Assembly (NCBI RefSeq): GCF_000165835.1
Contig: NC_014640.1
Location: 1,116,001 to 1,180,000 of the forward strand
Length of the DNA: 64,000 nt
Reading direction: 5' to 3'
DNA from: Achromobacter xylosoxidans A8
Lineage (GTDB): Bacteria; Pseudomonadota; Gammaproteobacteria; Burkholderiales; Burkholderiaceae_B
A model generated the notes under the pieces. The model did no database searches. It was not told the origin of the DNA and saw nothing but the letters and a program-made list of their open reading frames with translations. This document shows, piece after piece, positions 25,004-35,250 of the stretch (position 1 is its first letter; each line of letters starts with the position of its first letter). The position numbers and the translations under genes are program-made.

Positions 25004-25072
25004 CATTGCCGACGCATCGGCAACAGCCAGCAGCCAGGGTGTCAAGGCTGCCGTGGGTTCCTCCCACGCCAC
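25004..25072 (+). promoter_or_regulatory. radC-type leader RNA, copy A
   Basis: Three hairpins: GCCGA/TCGGC; GCAGCC (25030-25035) with GGCTGC (25046-25051); CGTGGG with CCCACG (25052-25068). Upstream of the gene at 25207. A second hairpin ACGGG/CCCGT lies at 25144-25166, near the start codon. Confidence 0.7.
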
Positions 25073-25206
25073 CCGCCAGTTCGCCCCGGCATCTCTCCGG
25101 CGAACGCTGCCCACCGGGCATCGATGCCACCTTCCTCCAACCCACGGGATGTATGCCGCGTCCCGTCAGGGGCGTGTCGTCAACCCGGTCGATAACAGGA
25201 CTTCCT

Positions 25207-25764
25207 ATGGACACCATCACCCGACAAGACCGCATCACGCTCAAGAACCTCAAGGTCGCGGATTTCGCGAGCGAGGAAACGCTGTGCTTCACCGCCACCG
25301 TCATGTTCGACGGCAGGCCCATCGCCGAAGCCCGCAATGACGGACACGGCGGCTCGACGTTCGTGCGCCCGCTGCAAGGCCAGGCCGCGCTGCTGGCCCA
25401 GGCCGAGGAATTCGCCAAGAGCCTGCCGCCGGCATCGCTCGACGTCGAACGCGAGGACGACGAGCCGCTTCTCATCGACATGACGCTCGACTTCCTCGTG
25501 GACCAGTTGGCCGATGCCATGCATGCGGAGCGCAAGCTGCGCACCGCGTTCAACCGCGACATCGGCAACAAGGTGCTGTTCATCAAGGACGGCCGGCTGC
25601 TGTTCCTCAAGGGCATCAAGCTCAAGGCCATTGCCGACCGCGCGGCGTATTTCGCAAAGCTGCGCAGCCGACAGGACCAGCCCATCATCATCCTGGCCGA
25701 GCTGCCAGCGGACGAGGCATTCGCCATCTGGAAGCAGCATGTCCTGGGTGACAAGCCCCGCTGA
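25207..25764 (+). CDS. ICE conserved protein, unknown function
   Basis: 185 residues from MDTITRQDRITLKNLKVADFAS. The N-terminal half appears beta-rich (TVMFDGRPIAEARNDGHGGSTFVRPL). The rest is helical with acidic DVEREDDEPLLIDMTLDFL and a C-terminal ILAELPADEAFAIWKQHVLG. It may be a small DNA-mimic or regulatory protein; the acidic composition hints at anti-restriction, but I see no diagnostic motif. Single-gene unit: a 240-base structured leader before, a terminator after. Confidence 0.75.
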   Translation: MDTITRQDRITLKNLKVADFASEETLCFTATVMFDGRPIAEARNDGHGGSTFVRPLQGQAALLAQAEEFAKSLPPASLDVEREDDEPLLIDMTLDFLVDQLADAMHAERKLRTAFNRDIGNKVLFIKDGRLLFLKGIKLKAIADRAAYFAKLRSRQDQPIIILAELPADEAFAIWKQHVLGDKPR

Positions 25765-25790
25765 TCCAGCCTCACCGCACCGTCATGACC

Positions 25791-25817
25791 GCCCCGCACT
25801 CGTTGCGGGGCTTTTCT
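25791..25817 (+). terminator. Rho-independent terminator
   Basis: GCCCCGCA/TGCGGGGC hairpin followed by TTTTCTTTG. Confidence 0.85.
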
Positions 25818-25905
25818 TTGTCCTGCGCACATCAATCGGGGCTGGACCAGATGCCGATTTCCAACTGACGTGGCGCGGCACCCTCACGAAGCTGTCCGCA
25901 TGTCC

Positions 25906-25970
25906 GCTGATTCGTCAGCACATGCCAGCAGCCAGGGTTTCAGGCTGCCGCGGGGTTCTCTCCGCGCAAC
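25906..25970 (+). promoter_or_regulatory. radC-type leader RNA, copy B
   Basis: Hairpins GCTGA/TCAGC, GCAGCC (25928-25933) with GGCTGC (25943-25948), and CGCGG with CCGCG (25949-25966), with the conserved ACATGCC between the first two. A proximal CGGG/CCCG hairpin lies at 26044-26060. Together with the terminator this accounts for most of the 333-base gap. Confidence 0.7.
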
Positions 25971-26097
25971 CCACCAGTCCGCATCGCATCCATTGCGCGG
26001 ACGCGCGTTCCCAAGACGCTGATGCTTTTTTTTCAACCGCGTGCGGGAGCTGCCATCCCGTGAGGGACAGGGCCCCGCTTTTCCAAGGAGCCCATCC

Positions 26098-26319
26098 ATG
26101 TCCCAGCAAGCCTCTTTCGGCCGATTCGGTCAATTGGCCTTGACCTACTGCGGCAAGTTCCTGCCGCTCGAAGTCCTGCACAGCGCCGCCGGCCACTACA
26201 TCGGCACGCGCGATACCGAAGGTCCCGTTTCGCGGGAATCTCGTGAGTACTTCCGCAGCCATGCTGCGGCTCAACGTGCCCTCGAAAGAGGCGGCTGGTC
26301 CCAGCTCGCCATTCCCTGA
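26098..26319 (+). CDS. Small ICE protein, unknown function
   Basis: 73 residues, AAGGAG before the ATG. Sequence features: GRFGQLALTYCGKFLPLEVL, then HYIGTRDTEGPVSRESREYFRS. One short domain with aromatic residues and no membrane segment. I do not recognise it. It lies behind a radC-type leader, 21 bases before the next gene's start, so the two probably form one transcript. Confidence 0.68.
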   Translation: MSQQASFGRFGQLALTYCGKFLPLEVLHSAAGHYIGTRDTEGPVSRESREYFRSHAAAQRALERGGWSQLAIP

Positions 26320-26340
26320 TCCAACTGGAGGAATCACGTC

Positions 26341-26733
26341 ATGAACCAGCTACTGCCGCAGGAAGTCGTCGATCAGATCGTTCGGGAAGAACGGCATTTC
26401 AGCGCTGCGCCCCAAGCCTTTTTTGAGGCCTGGAAGCGTGGTGTCGAAATCGCCGGCCCGCAATGGTTTGGCGATGGCACCCGTGAAGGTCTGAACCAGG
26501 CCAAGAGCAAGTGGGATCTGCGTCCCGACATGCTGCGGCTCAACGACGCCCTCGGCGTCCTGAGCAGCGGGGAACGCATGTTCCTGTCCGCGATGGTCAG
26601 CTTCTACAACGCGCGCGAGGGCGGTGCCATGCTCAAGCGCTGCCACTTCAACGGGTTGTCGGACTTCGACGGCCTCGATCTGCCACGTCGCCAGGTGATC
26701 GCCGACCTGCTGCTGAACTACAGCGGTTGGTGA
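26341..26733 (+). CDS. ICE protein, unknown function
   Basis: 130 residues; GGAGG 9 bases before the ATG. Helical: QEVVDQIVREERHFS, QAKSKWDLRPDMLRLNDALGVLSSGERMFLSAMVSFYN. Ends in a strong hairpin terminator. No recognised domain. Cotranscribed with the 73-residue protein upstream. Confidence 0.72.
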   Translation: MNQLLPQEVVDQIVREERHFSAAPQAFFEAWKRGVEIAGPQWFGDGTREGLNQAKSKWDLRPDMLRLNDALGVLSSGERMFLSAMVSFYNAREGGAMLKRCHFNGLSDFDGLDLPRRQVIADLLLNYSGW

Positions 26734-26778
26734 GCCGGTCCCTGGCACACCTTCATCACTGCGTTCACGGGACCCCAT

Positions 26779-26820
26779 GAGGGACATGCGCCTCGTTCGA
26801 GGCCATGTCCCTCGCGTTTT
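26779..26820 (+). terminator. Terminator
   Basis: Ten-bp stem GAGGGACATG/CATGTCCCTC (26779-26813), then GCGTTTT. Confidence 0.75.
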
Positions 26821-26915
26821 CTCCCCGCCCAGCGCCATCCGGCATCAGGCGGTTTCCCCTGCGGATGCCATCGTCCGCAAGGGCTGGCTCCGTTCATTCA
26901 TCGAAAGGAGCCTTC

Positions 26916-27602
26916 ATGGCCAACAACTACTACGAAGCCACCGGCGTTCTCGTGCTCGACCGTGTGACGCCCGTCATCCAGGCGCTGTTCGGCGCCTTCG
27001 CGCTGGACGAGAGCCACCCCGGCAACGGGCAGGCCTACATCGCCCAGATCGCCGAGACCACCAATCCGCAATGGCCGGACGTGCTCGATGGCCTGGAAGA
27101 CCTGGCCACGCAACTCGGTATTCCGATGCCGGACGACGAAGGGCTGTCGATCCCGCCGCTGCTCGAACTGCTCGCCGTGCACTTCCGTGCCGATGAGGAC
27201 GAAGAGCTGGGGAACTTGATCGACCGTCATTCGTTCGAGGACACCGCCGATCTCGACGCATTGTTTCTGATCGCCACCCGGTTCGATGACGGGCACCACC
27301 TGACCGCCATCCAGTTCGAGGGCTGCTGGTACTGCAGCAAGCCGCGGCTGTTCGAGTTCGGCGGCAACGGCTGCTACCTGAGCCGCGAGGTCCGCTTCAT
27401 CAGCTCCTCCTCCCAGGCCCTCCAGCTCGGCGACCAATTGCGCAAGACCATTGTGGCCGCCGACATCGAAGAGGCTTCGGCCCTGATCGCGCTGGAGACC
27501 ATCAATCTGCTGGCGGGCGTCAGCGACGAGCCATTCCGCATGAATTTGCGCCGGCGCGTCGCCGAGCGATTGGCCCAAACGCCAACGATCAGCGTCACCT
27601 GA
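26916..27602 (+). CDS. ICE protein, unknown function
   Basis: 228 residues from MANNYYEATGVLVLDRVTPVI, with AAAGGAG before the ATG. Acidic first half (DESHPGNGQAYIAQI, GIPMPDDEGLSIPPLLELLAVHF), a GCWYCSKPRLFEFGGNGCYLSREVRF segment with a Cys pair that could bind metal, and a helical C-terminus. Proteins like this recur in the same block of PFGI-1-type ICEs with no known role. Own leader region and own promoter likely. Confidence 0.75.
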   Translation: MANNYYEATGVLVLDRVTPVIQALFGAFALDESHPGNGQAYIAQIAETTNPQWPDVLDGLEDLATQLGIPMPDDEGLSIPPLLELLAVHFRADEDEELGNLIDRHSFEDTADLDALFLIATRFDDGHHLTAIQFEGCWYCSKPRLFEFGGNGCYLSREVRFISSSSQALQLGDQLRKTIVAADIEEASALIALETINLLAGVSDEPFRMNLRRRVAERLAQTPTISVT

Positions 27603-27625
27603 CGCTGTTTCCTTTCTTTCCACCC

Positions 27626-27644
27626 ACCGGGGTCAATTCCCGGT
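27626..27644 (+). promoter_or_regulatory. Leader hairpin upstream of the 27686 gene
   Basis: ACCGGG/CCCGGT with a seven-base loop, followed by GGCGGGG. One of a family of proximal leader hairpins in this block. Confidence 0.6.
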
Positions 27645-27685
27645 GGCGGGGATTTGCTCCATCATTATTCTGTTGGAGAAATCCC

Positions 27686-28423
27686 ATGTCCCAGAATCCC
27701 AATCCCTTTCTACGCGGCTACTGGAATCTGAAAATCGTCCGCACGCTGTCCATCAGCTACGAGGACGGAAGCCCGCATGTTTGGCGAAACATCCACCCGA
27801 GCCAGCAGCACCTCTGCGACGCGGCGCTGGTTTCTTCTCCTTGCATCATCACCAGCGACTTCGCGGTGGTCAGGACTGGCACCGAACCTGTCGGCGCCGC
27901 ACTGATCGCCGAATGCGACGCGGCTGAAGGGGGCAGCGGCGAAGGCATGGTGGGTGCCGTGGTGTACGCGATCCACGGCGACGACTTCGACGGCCGCCCC
28001 GTCCACATTGGCGACACCTATTCGGCCGAGGCCGCACGGGAAGTCGTGCAGCGGTTGAGCTTCGAGACCGGCTACTACAGCCGGTGCTGGGAAATCAGCA
28101 GCGCGCACATCAGCCGCGAAACCGGCCAGTACCTGGCCAACCTGGCTGACCTCGCGACGCCGGAGGCCTTTTTGTTCATCGCGTTCCGGATTCCCTACAG
28201 CCCGGCGATCGGCGTCAAGCTGATCTCCACGCCCTGGACGGACCAGCACCTGCAGGACGTCGAGGGGATCGCCGCCGAGCAGCTTCGGCAGGAGCACCGC
28301 AGCAAGGGCATGCCGGACGAGCTGGCACAGATCCTTGAACTGGCCGGCCAGGCCGACGTGCGCATCCTCATCCTCGATGCCGACGCACCCGTGTTGCCGG
28401 GCCTATCGCTGGCCGGCGAATAG
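27686..28423 (+). CDS. ICE protein, unknown function (possibly DUF5983-like)
   Basis: 245 residues. The N-terminus is NPNPFLRGYWNLKIVRTLSISYEDG, then GAVVYAIHGDDFDGRPVHIGDTYSAEAAREVVQRLSFETGYYSRCWEISSAHIS. The pattern HISRETGQYLANLA, with a C-terminal acidic helix, suggests a compact alpha/beta protein. I suspect the DUF5983 family but am not sure. Starts after a ACCGGG/CCCGGT leader hairpin and GGAG. Confidence 0.72.
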   Translation: MSQNPNPFLRGYWNLKIVRTLSISYEDGSPHVWRNIHPSQQHLCDAALVSSPCIITSDFAVVRTGTEPVGAALIAECDAAEGGSGEGMVGAVVYAIHGDDFDGRPVHIGDTYSAEAAREVVQRLSFETGYYSRCWEISSAHISRETGQYLANLADLATPEAFLFIAFRIPYSPAIGVKLISTPWTDQHLQDVEGIAAEQLRQEHRSKGMPDELAQILELAGQADVRILILDADAPVLPGLSLAGE

Positions 28424-28463
28424 CTGCCACACACATCCCCGGCCTTCCTTGTCCTCACCGCAT

Positions 28464-28498
28464 GCCGGCCCGGTCTCCCGCCAGAGAGCCGGGCCGGC
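28464..28498 (+). promoter_or_regulatory. Leader hairpin upstream of the 28521 gene
   Basis: Perfect 10-bp stem GCCGGCCCGG/CCGGGCCGGC. May also act as the terminator of the preceding gene, but no T-run follows. Confidence 0.6.
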
Positions 28499-28520
28499 GC
28501 ACTTTCACAGGAGCGATCCC

Positions 28521-28799
28521 ATGTTCCCCGACCTCATCACACCCGCATCCGACTTCGAGCACCAACTCGGAGCCTGCGTCAACGCCATGAGCCAGGAAGA
28601 TGCCATCGGCCAGATCCTGGTATTCGAGCGCATGAGCGGCACGCTGCACATGCGCCATATCGCCAGCGCCGACCTGGTGGACACCGACGTGGACGACTAC
28701 GAAATGGTCGTCTTCGACGGTGGCAACACAAGCGGCGACACGTGGAAACACGTGTTCTTTCCGCGTCAGCGCGAGCACTACTTCGTGTACCAAGCCTGA
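28521..28799 (+). CDS. Small acidic ICE protein, unknown function
   Basis: 92 residues (MFPDLITPASDFEHQLGACV) with CAGGAG upstream. Strongly acidic centre (SADLVDTDVDDYEMVVFDGGNTSGD) and an aromatic C-terminus (HVFFPRQREHYFVYQA). Unrecognised. The charge pattern would suit a DNA mimic, but that is speculation. Followed by a terminator. Confidence 0.7.
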   Translation: MFPDLITPASDFEHQLGACVNAMSQEDAIGQILVFERMSGTLHMRHIASADLVDTDVDDYEMVVFDGGNTSGDTWKHVFFPRQREHYFVYQA

Positions 28800-28805
28800 T
28801 TCCTC

Positions 28806-28830
28806 CAGCCCCTTTCGAGGGGCTTTTTCT
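28806..28830 (+). terminator. Rho-independent terminator
   Basis: AGCCCC/GGGGCT stem with a TTTCGA loop and a T-run. Confidence 0.85.
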
Positions 28831-28918
28831 TGCCCGCAGCACAGGAAAACGGTTGTGGTGCGGTGCCGTTTCCTGCGGGCAGGCAGACCGCCCCAGGGCC
28901 ATGCTTGCCCCATGTTCG

Positions 28919-28984
28919 TCGGCGTTGCCGGCACATGCCCAGGCAGTCGAGACCTTCGAGGCTGCAAGCGCGGGAAACCGTGCT
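28919..28984 (+). promoter_or_regulatory. radC-type leader RNA, copy C
   Basis: Hairpins CGGC/GCCG; GCAGTC (28943-28948) with GGCTGC (28960-28965); AGCGCGG with CCGTGCT closing a GAAA tetraloop (28967-28984). ACATGCCC lies between the first two. A proximal CAAGGG/CCCTTG hairpin follows at 29030-29047. Confidence 0.65.
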
Positions 28985-29087
28985 GGTCGTTTCTTCCTAC
29001 GGACCTACCGCGTCCATCCACGCCACCCACAAGGGACCTCTCCCTTGCGGGCGGGGAATCCCTTGTTTTTCCTCAAGGAGTTTCCCC

Positions 29088-29912
29088 ATGGATCGTTCCC
29101 TCATCAAATCCATGATGCCTTCGCTGGTCGCAGGCCATGTGCCCCGCAACGTGCGGTCGTTCAAGTACCGCGTGTTCGATGATCAGCCGCTGTCCTCAAC
29201 GCTGGGCTTCGCCATCGACCCCCAACCCTTCGACGGCAAGGTGGTCGCCGCGACCGACGATGCCATCGTCGTCAAGCTCAAGCCTTCCGAGTTCGCGGTG
29301 CTCGATCCCAGCCTGGTGACCACGGTTCCTGCCGAAGGCGCCAAGGTGCATGTCCAACCCTATGCCCGTCGTCGCTTCGACGGACTGCGCGCGGACACGC
29401 CGGAGGTCATCACCGAGGAGACTTCGGACGGCACGCCGTACACCATCACGAGGCACATCCTCGGCTCGGCGCCGGCCAAGCTGCCCATTCCCACGCCGCA
29501 GTGCATGGAGTTGGGCCAGCTCATCGAGCAGTTGGAGGAGATGCCGGCCCCCGATCGCTTCCGGCGCATCACCCACATGCTGGTGGATGCCGGTGCCCGC
29601 GACTTCACCTGGGTCGATCCCACGCCCTCCAAGATCATCGAGACCCCGCCGGCGATCAGCTTCACGGTCTCGACCGCGAAGTTCGAGGGCCGGGTGACGA
29701 TCCTCTACGACCGCGGCGGAGACACCTACGTGGTGGAACTGCACCGTCAGAACGGTGAATCGGTCGAACTGGTCGATCGGCACGACGAGGTGTATTTCGA
29801 CATGCTCGGCGAAGTGCTGGAGAGGCTCATCGACGACGGGCGCTGGCGCCAGATCGACGTGAGCATCCTCGACGCGAAAGCGGCCCGCAAGCGCCAGGCC
29901 GTCCCGGCATGA
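29088..29912 (+). CDS. ICE protein, unknown function
   Basis: 274 residues from MDRSLIKSMMPSLVAGHVPRNV; AAGGAG upstream. The first 90 residues look beta-rich (FKYRVFDDQPLSSTLGFAID, VVAATDDAIVVKLKPSEFAVLD). A helical middle follows (LGQLIEQLEEMPAPDRFRRITHMLVDAG) and a second beta region (RVTILYDRGGDTYVVELHR). Two-domain layout without a known motif. Sits behind a two-element structured leader. Confidence 0.75.
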   Translation: MDRSLIKSMMPSLVAGHVPRNVRSFKYRVFDDQPLSSTLGFAIDPQPFDGKVVAATDDAIVVKLKPSEFAVLDPSLVTTVPAEGAKVHVQPYARRRFDGLRADTPEVITEETSDGTPYTITRHILGSAPAKLPIPTPQCMELGQLIEQLEEMPAPDRFRRITHMLVDAGARDFTWVDPTPSKIIETPPAISFTVSTAKFEGRVTILYDRGGDTYVVELHRQNGESVELVDRHDEVYFDMLGEVLERLIDDGRWRQIDVSILDAKAARKRQAVPA

Positions 29913-29996
29913 CGCCCCGCAGCGAAACCGGGCGGTCCTGCGGCTGACCCGAGGCATCCGCCACGGCGTTCCAGCCGTTCCGGCCGCGTGCACTAC

Positions 29997-30025
29997 AGGC
30001 CCTTCATCCCATCGGATGGAGGCCT
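29997..30025 (+). promoter_or_regulatory. Leader hairpin of the disrupted DUF3085 gene
   Basis: AGGCC/GGCCT outer stem with an inner ATCC/GGAT pairing, 30 bases before the ATG. A structured leader called the DUF3085 motif has been described upstream of this gene family; this may be it. Confidence 0.45.
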
Positions 30026-30056
30026 TTCTCATTCTTCCACACAGGAGATTTCATCC

Positions 30057-30118
30057 ATGTCACTGCGATTCAAAGGCGCTGACCTGCGCCCCGTGCTGAC
30101 CGAAGCCATCGCCAATCA
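30057..30118 (+). pseudogene. DUF3085 gene, 5' fragment interrupted by mer transposon
   Basis: Codes MSLRFKGADLRPVLTEAIAN and then meets the transposon end. Joining base 30118 to 34057 restores a single frame of 117 residues that ends PPA at 34348, showing that the split gene was intact before insertion. AGGAGA stands upstream. The AATCA at 30114-30118 is one copy of the target duplication. Confidence 0.9.
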
Positions 30119-30157
30119 GGGGTCGTCTCAGAAAACGGAAAAAAATCGTACGCTAAG
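30119..30157 (+). repeat. Left terminal inverted repeat of mer transposon
   Basis: 39 bases; differs from the right end by one A/T mismatch at position 5 and one extra A in the internal A-run. Confidence 0.9.
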
Positions 30158-30173
30158 AGCCGAAGTGGGCCCT

Positions 30174-30581
30174 TTAGCAGCAATGCAAAGCTGCGATCAA
30201 CGGGCAGGAAACATTGCCATGGTGCGCGTTGCACTCTCTCACTAGCGTCGACAGGGCCTCTTCCATCCGCGTGAGGTCCGCCATGCGTGCGCGCACATCG
30301 GCCAGCCGGTGAGCAGCCAGTTCGGCCGCCTCGCTGCAATGGGTGCCGTCCTCCAGTTTCAGGAGCTGGCCGACTTCATCCAGGCTGAATCCCAGGCGCT
30401 GGGCTGACTTCACGAACTTCACCCGCGCCACGTCCGCCTGCCCGTAGCGGCGGATGCGACCGTAGGGCCGCTCCGGCTGGGGTAGCAAGCCCTTGAGCTG
30501 ATAGAAGCGGATCGTCTCCACGTTGACCCGGGCTGCCTTGGCGAAGGCCCCGATGGTCAGATTCTCTTGAGCGTTCTCCAT
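30174..30581 (-). CDS. merR: MerR mercury-responsive regulator
   Basis: 135 residues. N-terminal winged helix-turn-helix ([48 protein letters not shown]), a dimerisation helix, and the three Hg(II)-binding Cys in GTHCSEA and [16 protein letters not shown]. Divergent from merT with 71 bases between. It represses and, with Hg(II), activates the merTPA promoter by untwisting the over-long 19-bp spacer. Confidence 0.97.
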   Translation of the reverse strand: MENAQENLTIGAFAKAARVNVETIRFYQLKGLLPQPERPYGRIRRYGQADVARVKFVKSAQRLGFSLDEVGQLLKLEDGTHCSEAAELAAHRLADVRARMADLTRMEEALSTLVRECNAHHGNVSCPLIAALHCC

Positions 30582-30586
30582 GGCGC

Positions 30587-30617
30587 TTGACTCCGTAGTT
30601 GACTACGGAAGTAACGT
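30587..30617 (+). promoter_or_regulatory. mer operator-promoter
   Basis: TTGACT (30587-30592), a 19-bp spacer containing the dyad CCGTAG/CTACGG (30593-30608), then TAACGT (30612-30617). The 19-bp spacing is diagnostic of MerR-controlled promoters. Confidence 0.92.
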
Positions 30618-30652
30618 TACAGCATCAAGCGAAGTCCCGGAAGGAGAACCTT

Positions 30653-31003
30653 ATGTCGGAACCCAAGAACGGCTGCGGCGCACTGGCGACCGGCGGCGTC
30701 GCGGCCGTCCTCGCCTCGGCCTGCTGCCTCGGCCCCCTTGTCCTGGTCGCGCTCGGCTTCTCTGGCGCGTGGATCGGCAACCTGACCGTGCTGGAGCCGT
30801 ATCGGCCGATCTTCATCGGCGCAGCGCTCATCGCGCTGTTCTTCGCCTGGCGCAGCATCTTCCGACCAGCCCATGCCTGCAAGCCCGGCGACGTTTGCGC
30901 CGTGCCCCAAGTGCGGACTGCCTACAAGGTGATCTTCTGGATCGTGGCCGCCCTGGTTCTGGTTGCCCTCGCGTTTCCCTACGTCCTGCCGCTGTTCTAC
31001 TGA
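30653..31003 (+). CDS. merT: MerT mercuric ion inner-membrane transporter
   Basis: 116 residues, three membrane segments. The first carries the Hg-binding Cys pair (LASACCLGPLVLVALG); the second pair (Cys in HACKPGDVCAV) is in the cytoplasmic loop. Takes Hg(II) from MerP and delivers it to MerA. AAGGAG before the ATG; 12 bases before merP. Confidence 0.96.
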   Translation: MSEPKNGCGALATGGVAAVLASACCLGPLVLVALGFSGAWIGNLTVLEPYRPIFIGAALIALFFAWRSIFRPAHACKPGDVCAVPQVRTAYKVIFWIVAALVLVALAFPYVLPLFY

Positions 31004-31015
31004 AAGGAGATCACC

Positions 31016-33002
<1,987 letters not shown>

Positions 33003-33020
33003 GGAAAAGGGAGGTGTTCG

Positions 33021-34018
33021 ATGAACGCCTACAGCCGCGCCAACCGCCGCATCTACGCGGCCTTGTCCGATCCCCTGTCGGCCACCCACCGGCACCGCCT
33101 CGACGATCTGCTCAAGCGCCACGACAACGGCAAGACGACCTGGCTGGCCTGGCTGCGCCAGTCGCCCGTCAAGCCGAACTCGCGCCACATACTCGAACAC
33201 ATCGAGCGCCTCAAAGCCTGGCAGGCGCTCGACCTGCCTTCCGGCATCGAGCGGTCGGTGCACCAGAACCGCCTGCTCAAGATCGCCCGCGAAGGCGGCC
33301 AGATGACGCCCGCCGATCTGGCCAAGTTCGAGGCACAGCGCCGCTACGCGACCCTGGTGCGCTCGCCATCGAGGGCATGGCCACCGTCACCGACGAAATC
33401 ATCGACCTGCACGACCGCATCCTGGGCAAGCTGTTCAACGCTGCCAAGCACAAGCATCAGCAGCAGTTCCAGGCGTCCGGCAAGGCGATCAACGCCAAGG
33501 TGCGGCTGGCCACCTCGATCAAGCAGGGCACGGTGACGGCCTCGCTGATGCTCAGGAAACTCGGCAGCTACCCGCGCCAGAACGGCCTGGCCGTGGCGCT
33601 GCGCGAGCTGGGCCGCATCGAGCGAACGCTGTTCATCCTGGACTGGCTGCAAAGCGTCGAGCTGCGCCGCCGCGTGCATGCCGGACTGAACAAGGGCGAA
33701 GCCCGCAACGCGCTAGCCCGCGCCGTGTTCTTCAACCGGCTGGGCGAAATCCGCGACCGCAGTTTCGAGCAGCAGCGCTACCGGGCCAGCGGCCTCAACC
33801 TGGTGACGGCGGCCATAGTGTTGTGGAACACGGTCTATCTGGAACGGGCCTCAAACGCCTTACGCGGTCACGGCCAGACTGTCGATGACGCCCTGTTGCA
33901 GTACCTGTCGCCGCTGGGCTGGGAGCACATCAACCTGACCGGCGATTACCTCTGGCGCAGCAGCGCCAAGATCGGCGCGGGCAAGTTCAGGCCGCTACGA
34001 CCGCTGCAACCGGCTTAG
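33021..34018 (+). pseudogene. tnpA: tnpA remnant, Tn3 family
   Basis: Starts [19 protein letters not shown] with GGGAGG upstream. After RRYATLV the frame breaks at about 33356: CTGGTGCGCTCGCC lacks one G compared with the expected VALAIEG reading. It continues in the next frame as [19 protein letters not shown] through INAKVRL, where it jumps to the C-terminal end ([23 protein letters not shown] ... [18 protein letters not shown]). About 330 of roughly 1000 residues remain; the catalytic DDE centre is gone. The last codons run into the right inverted repeat. Confidence 0.92.
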
Positions 34019-34051
34019 CGTACGATTTTTTCCGTTTTCTGAGACGTCCCC
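34014..34051 (-). repeat. Right terminal inverted repeat of mer transposon
   Basis: 38 bases, inverted relative to the left end and directly followed by the AATCA duplication. Confidence 0.9.
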
Positions 34052-34056
34052 AATCA

Positions 34057-34348
34057 GTGCCGCATTGTCCTGGTCAAGGATCAGGGCGTGTACTTCCTCG
34101 CCGAGCGTGGGGAGCGTCGCCCGGATGGGCGCCAGGCACTGCTCGCCTACGCCGTCGGATGCAACCCGGACACCGACCCGTTCGATGACTGGTGGCACCT
34201 CGCCGGCCGCGAGCTGGGCGGCGATGACTTCGCGGAGTATTTCGACCCGAAGGACGGCCTGTTCACGCGCCTCCAGCACTCGGCGGACGATCTCGTGCTT
34301 TCCGCCACCGCCACGCACCTGTCCTTAGCAGTGGTGCCTCCCGCCTGA
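34057..34348 (+). pseudogene. DUF3085 gene, 3' fragment
   Basis: Continues the frame broken at 30118: QCRIVLVKDQGVYFLAERGE, GCNPDTDPFDDWWHLAGREL, DDFAEYFDP. The GVYF and DDWW-type motifs fit DUF3085, a small ICE/plasmid protein of unknown function. It has no start of its own, so is presumably not expressed. Confidence 0.85.
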
Positions 34349-34366
34349 CGCGGCAACCGCCTCGCA

Positions 34367-34393
34367 GCCCCCGCATCGGGGGCCTTCTTTTGT
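34367..34393 (+). terminator. Terminator of the disrupted DUF3085 gene
   Basis: GCCCCC/GGGGGC stem followed by CTTCTTTTG. Confidence 0.75.
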
Positions 34394-34489
34394 TCGCACC
34401 GCCGCCATCGCCGCGCGTGCGCGTTTGTCTCCAGCCGCCGAGGCACGCCCCGCCGGCCACAACGCCGGCATGCCACCGGAGACAACCGC

Positions 34490-34940
34490 ATGAACACGCC
34501 ATCGACCTCGCCGAGGCTGCACCTCCTACCGGTGTCGCTGCGCACGGCCAATGCATTCGTTCTGTCGCACCATCGCCACCACCGCCCGGTCCAGGGCGCG
34601 AAGTTCGCCCTGGCCGTCACGCTGAGCGACAGCGACCTGATCCACGGCGTGGCCATTGTCGGCCGCCCGGTCGCGCGGCACCTGGACGCTGGAAGTCACG
34701 CGGCTGTGCACCGACGGCACACCCAGCGCCTGCAGCAAGCTCTACGGCGCGGCCTGGCAGGCGGCAAGGGCGCTGGGCTACATACGCCTGCTCACCTACA
34801 CCATGCCCGACGAAGGTGGCGCCAGCCTGCGCGCCGCCGGCTGGCGGCTGATCGGCGCGCGCGGTGGCGGCGCCTGGAGCCGTCCCGGCCGTCCGCGCGC
34901 CGATACCCCCGAGCACCTGCGCGGCGCCAAGTGCCTGTGA
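34490..34940 (+). pseudogene. XF1762-family (GNAT-like) gene with an internal frameshift
   Basis: Frame 1 from 34490 gives LHLLPVSLRTANAFVLSHHRHHRP, FALAVTLSDSDLIHGVAIVGRPVARHLD. The frame then shifts and continues as TLEVTRLCTDGTPSACSKLYGAAWQAARALGYIRLLTY, GGASLRAAGWRLIG and GGGAWSRPGRPR. Family members read VARxxDDG-xTLEVTRLCTDG. The break at about 34680-34690 fits an 11-base deletion between short TGGAC repeats. The intact protein would be about 150 residues with an acetyltransferase-like fold. Confidence 0.8.
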
Positions 34941-35027
34941 CAGGCGCCGGGTGGCGCGGACAAAGGGAAGCGCCCGGGTGCCGATTGATTGCTGCCGCGC
35001 GCGCGAGGCCCCGCCATGCTGGCCCCA

Positions 35028-35100
35028 TGCCTGCTGACGTCGTCAGCGACATGCCAGGCAACCATCGGTCTTCGAGGTTGCGGCGCAGTTCCCACTGCGT
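35028..35100 (+). promoter_or_regulatory. radC-type leader RNA, copy D
   Basis: Hairpins GCTGAC/GTCAGC (35033-35047), GCAACC (35058-35063) with GGTTGC (35076-35081), and CGCAGT with ACTGCG (35084-35099). A proximal GCGGGG/CCCCGC hairpin follows at 35182-35204. These two structures occupy most of the 310-base gap before the DUF3577 gene; no gene is seen in it. Confidence 0.72.
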
Positions 35101-35250
35101 GACCGAGCCAGCTCGCACCGCATCCTTCCGCGAGCGGCCACCAGCCTCTGGTGGCGGATGCTTTCGCCTTATCAACCCACCGCGGGGTCACGCACCTTCC
35201 CCGCATGCGTGGGCCGGTGTGTCTCCGCTTCATCCCAATGGAGATTCACC

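Noticed and set aside
23077..25023. 648-codon minus-strand frame opposite the methyltransferase
   Set aside because: The plus strand has every C5-methyltransferase motif; the minus frame has none.
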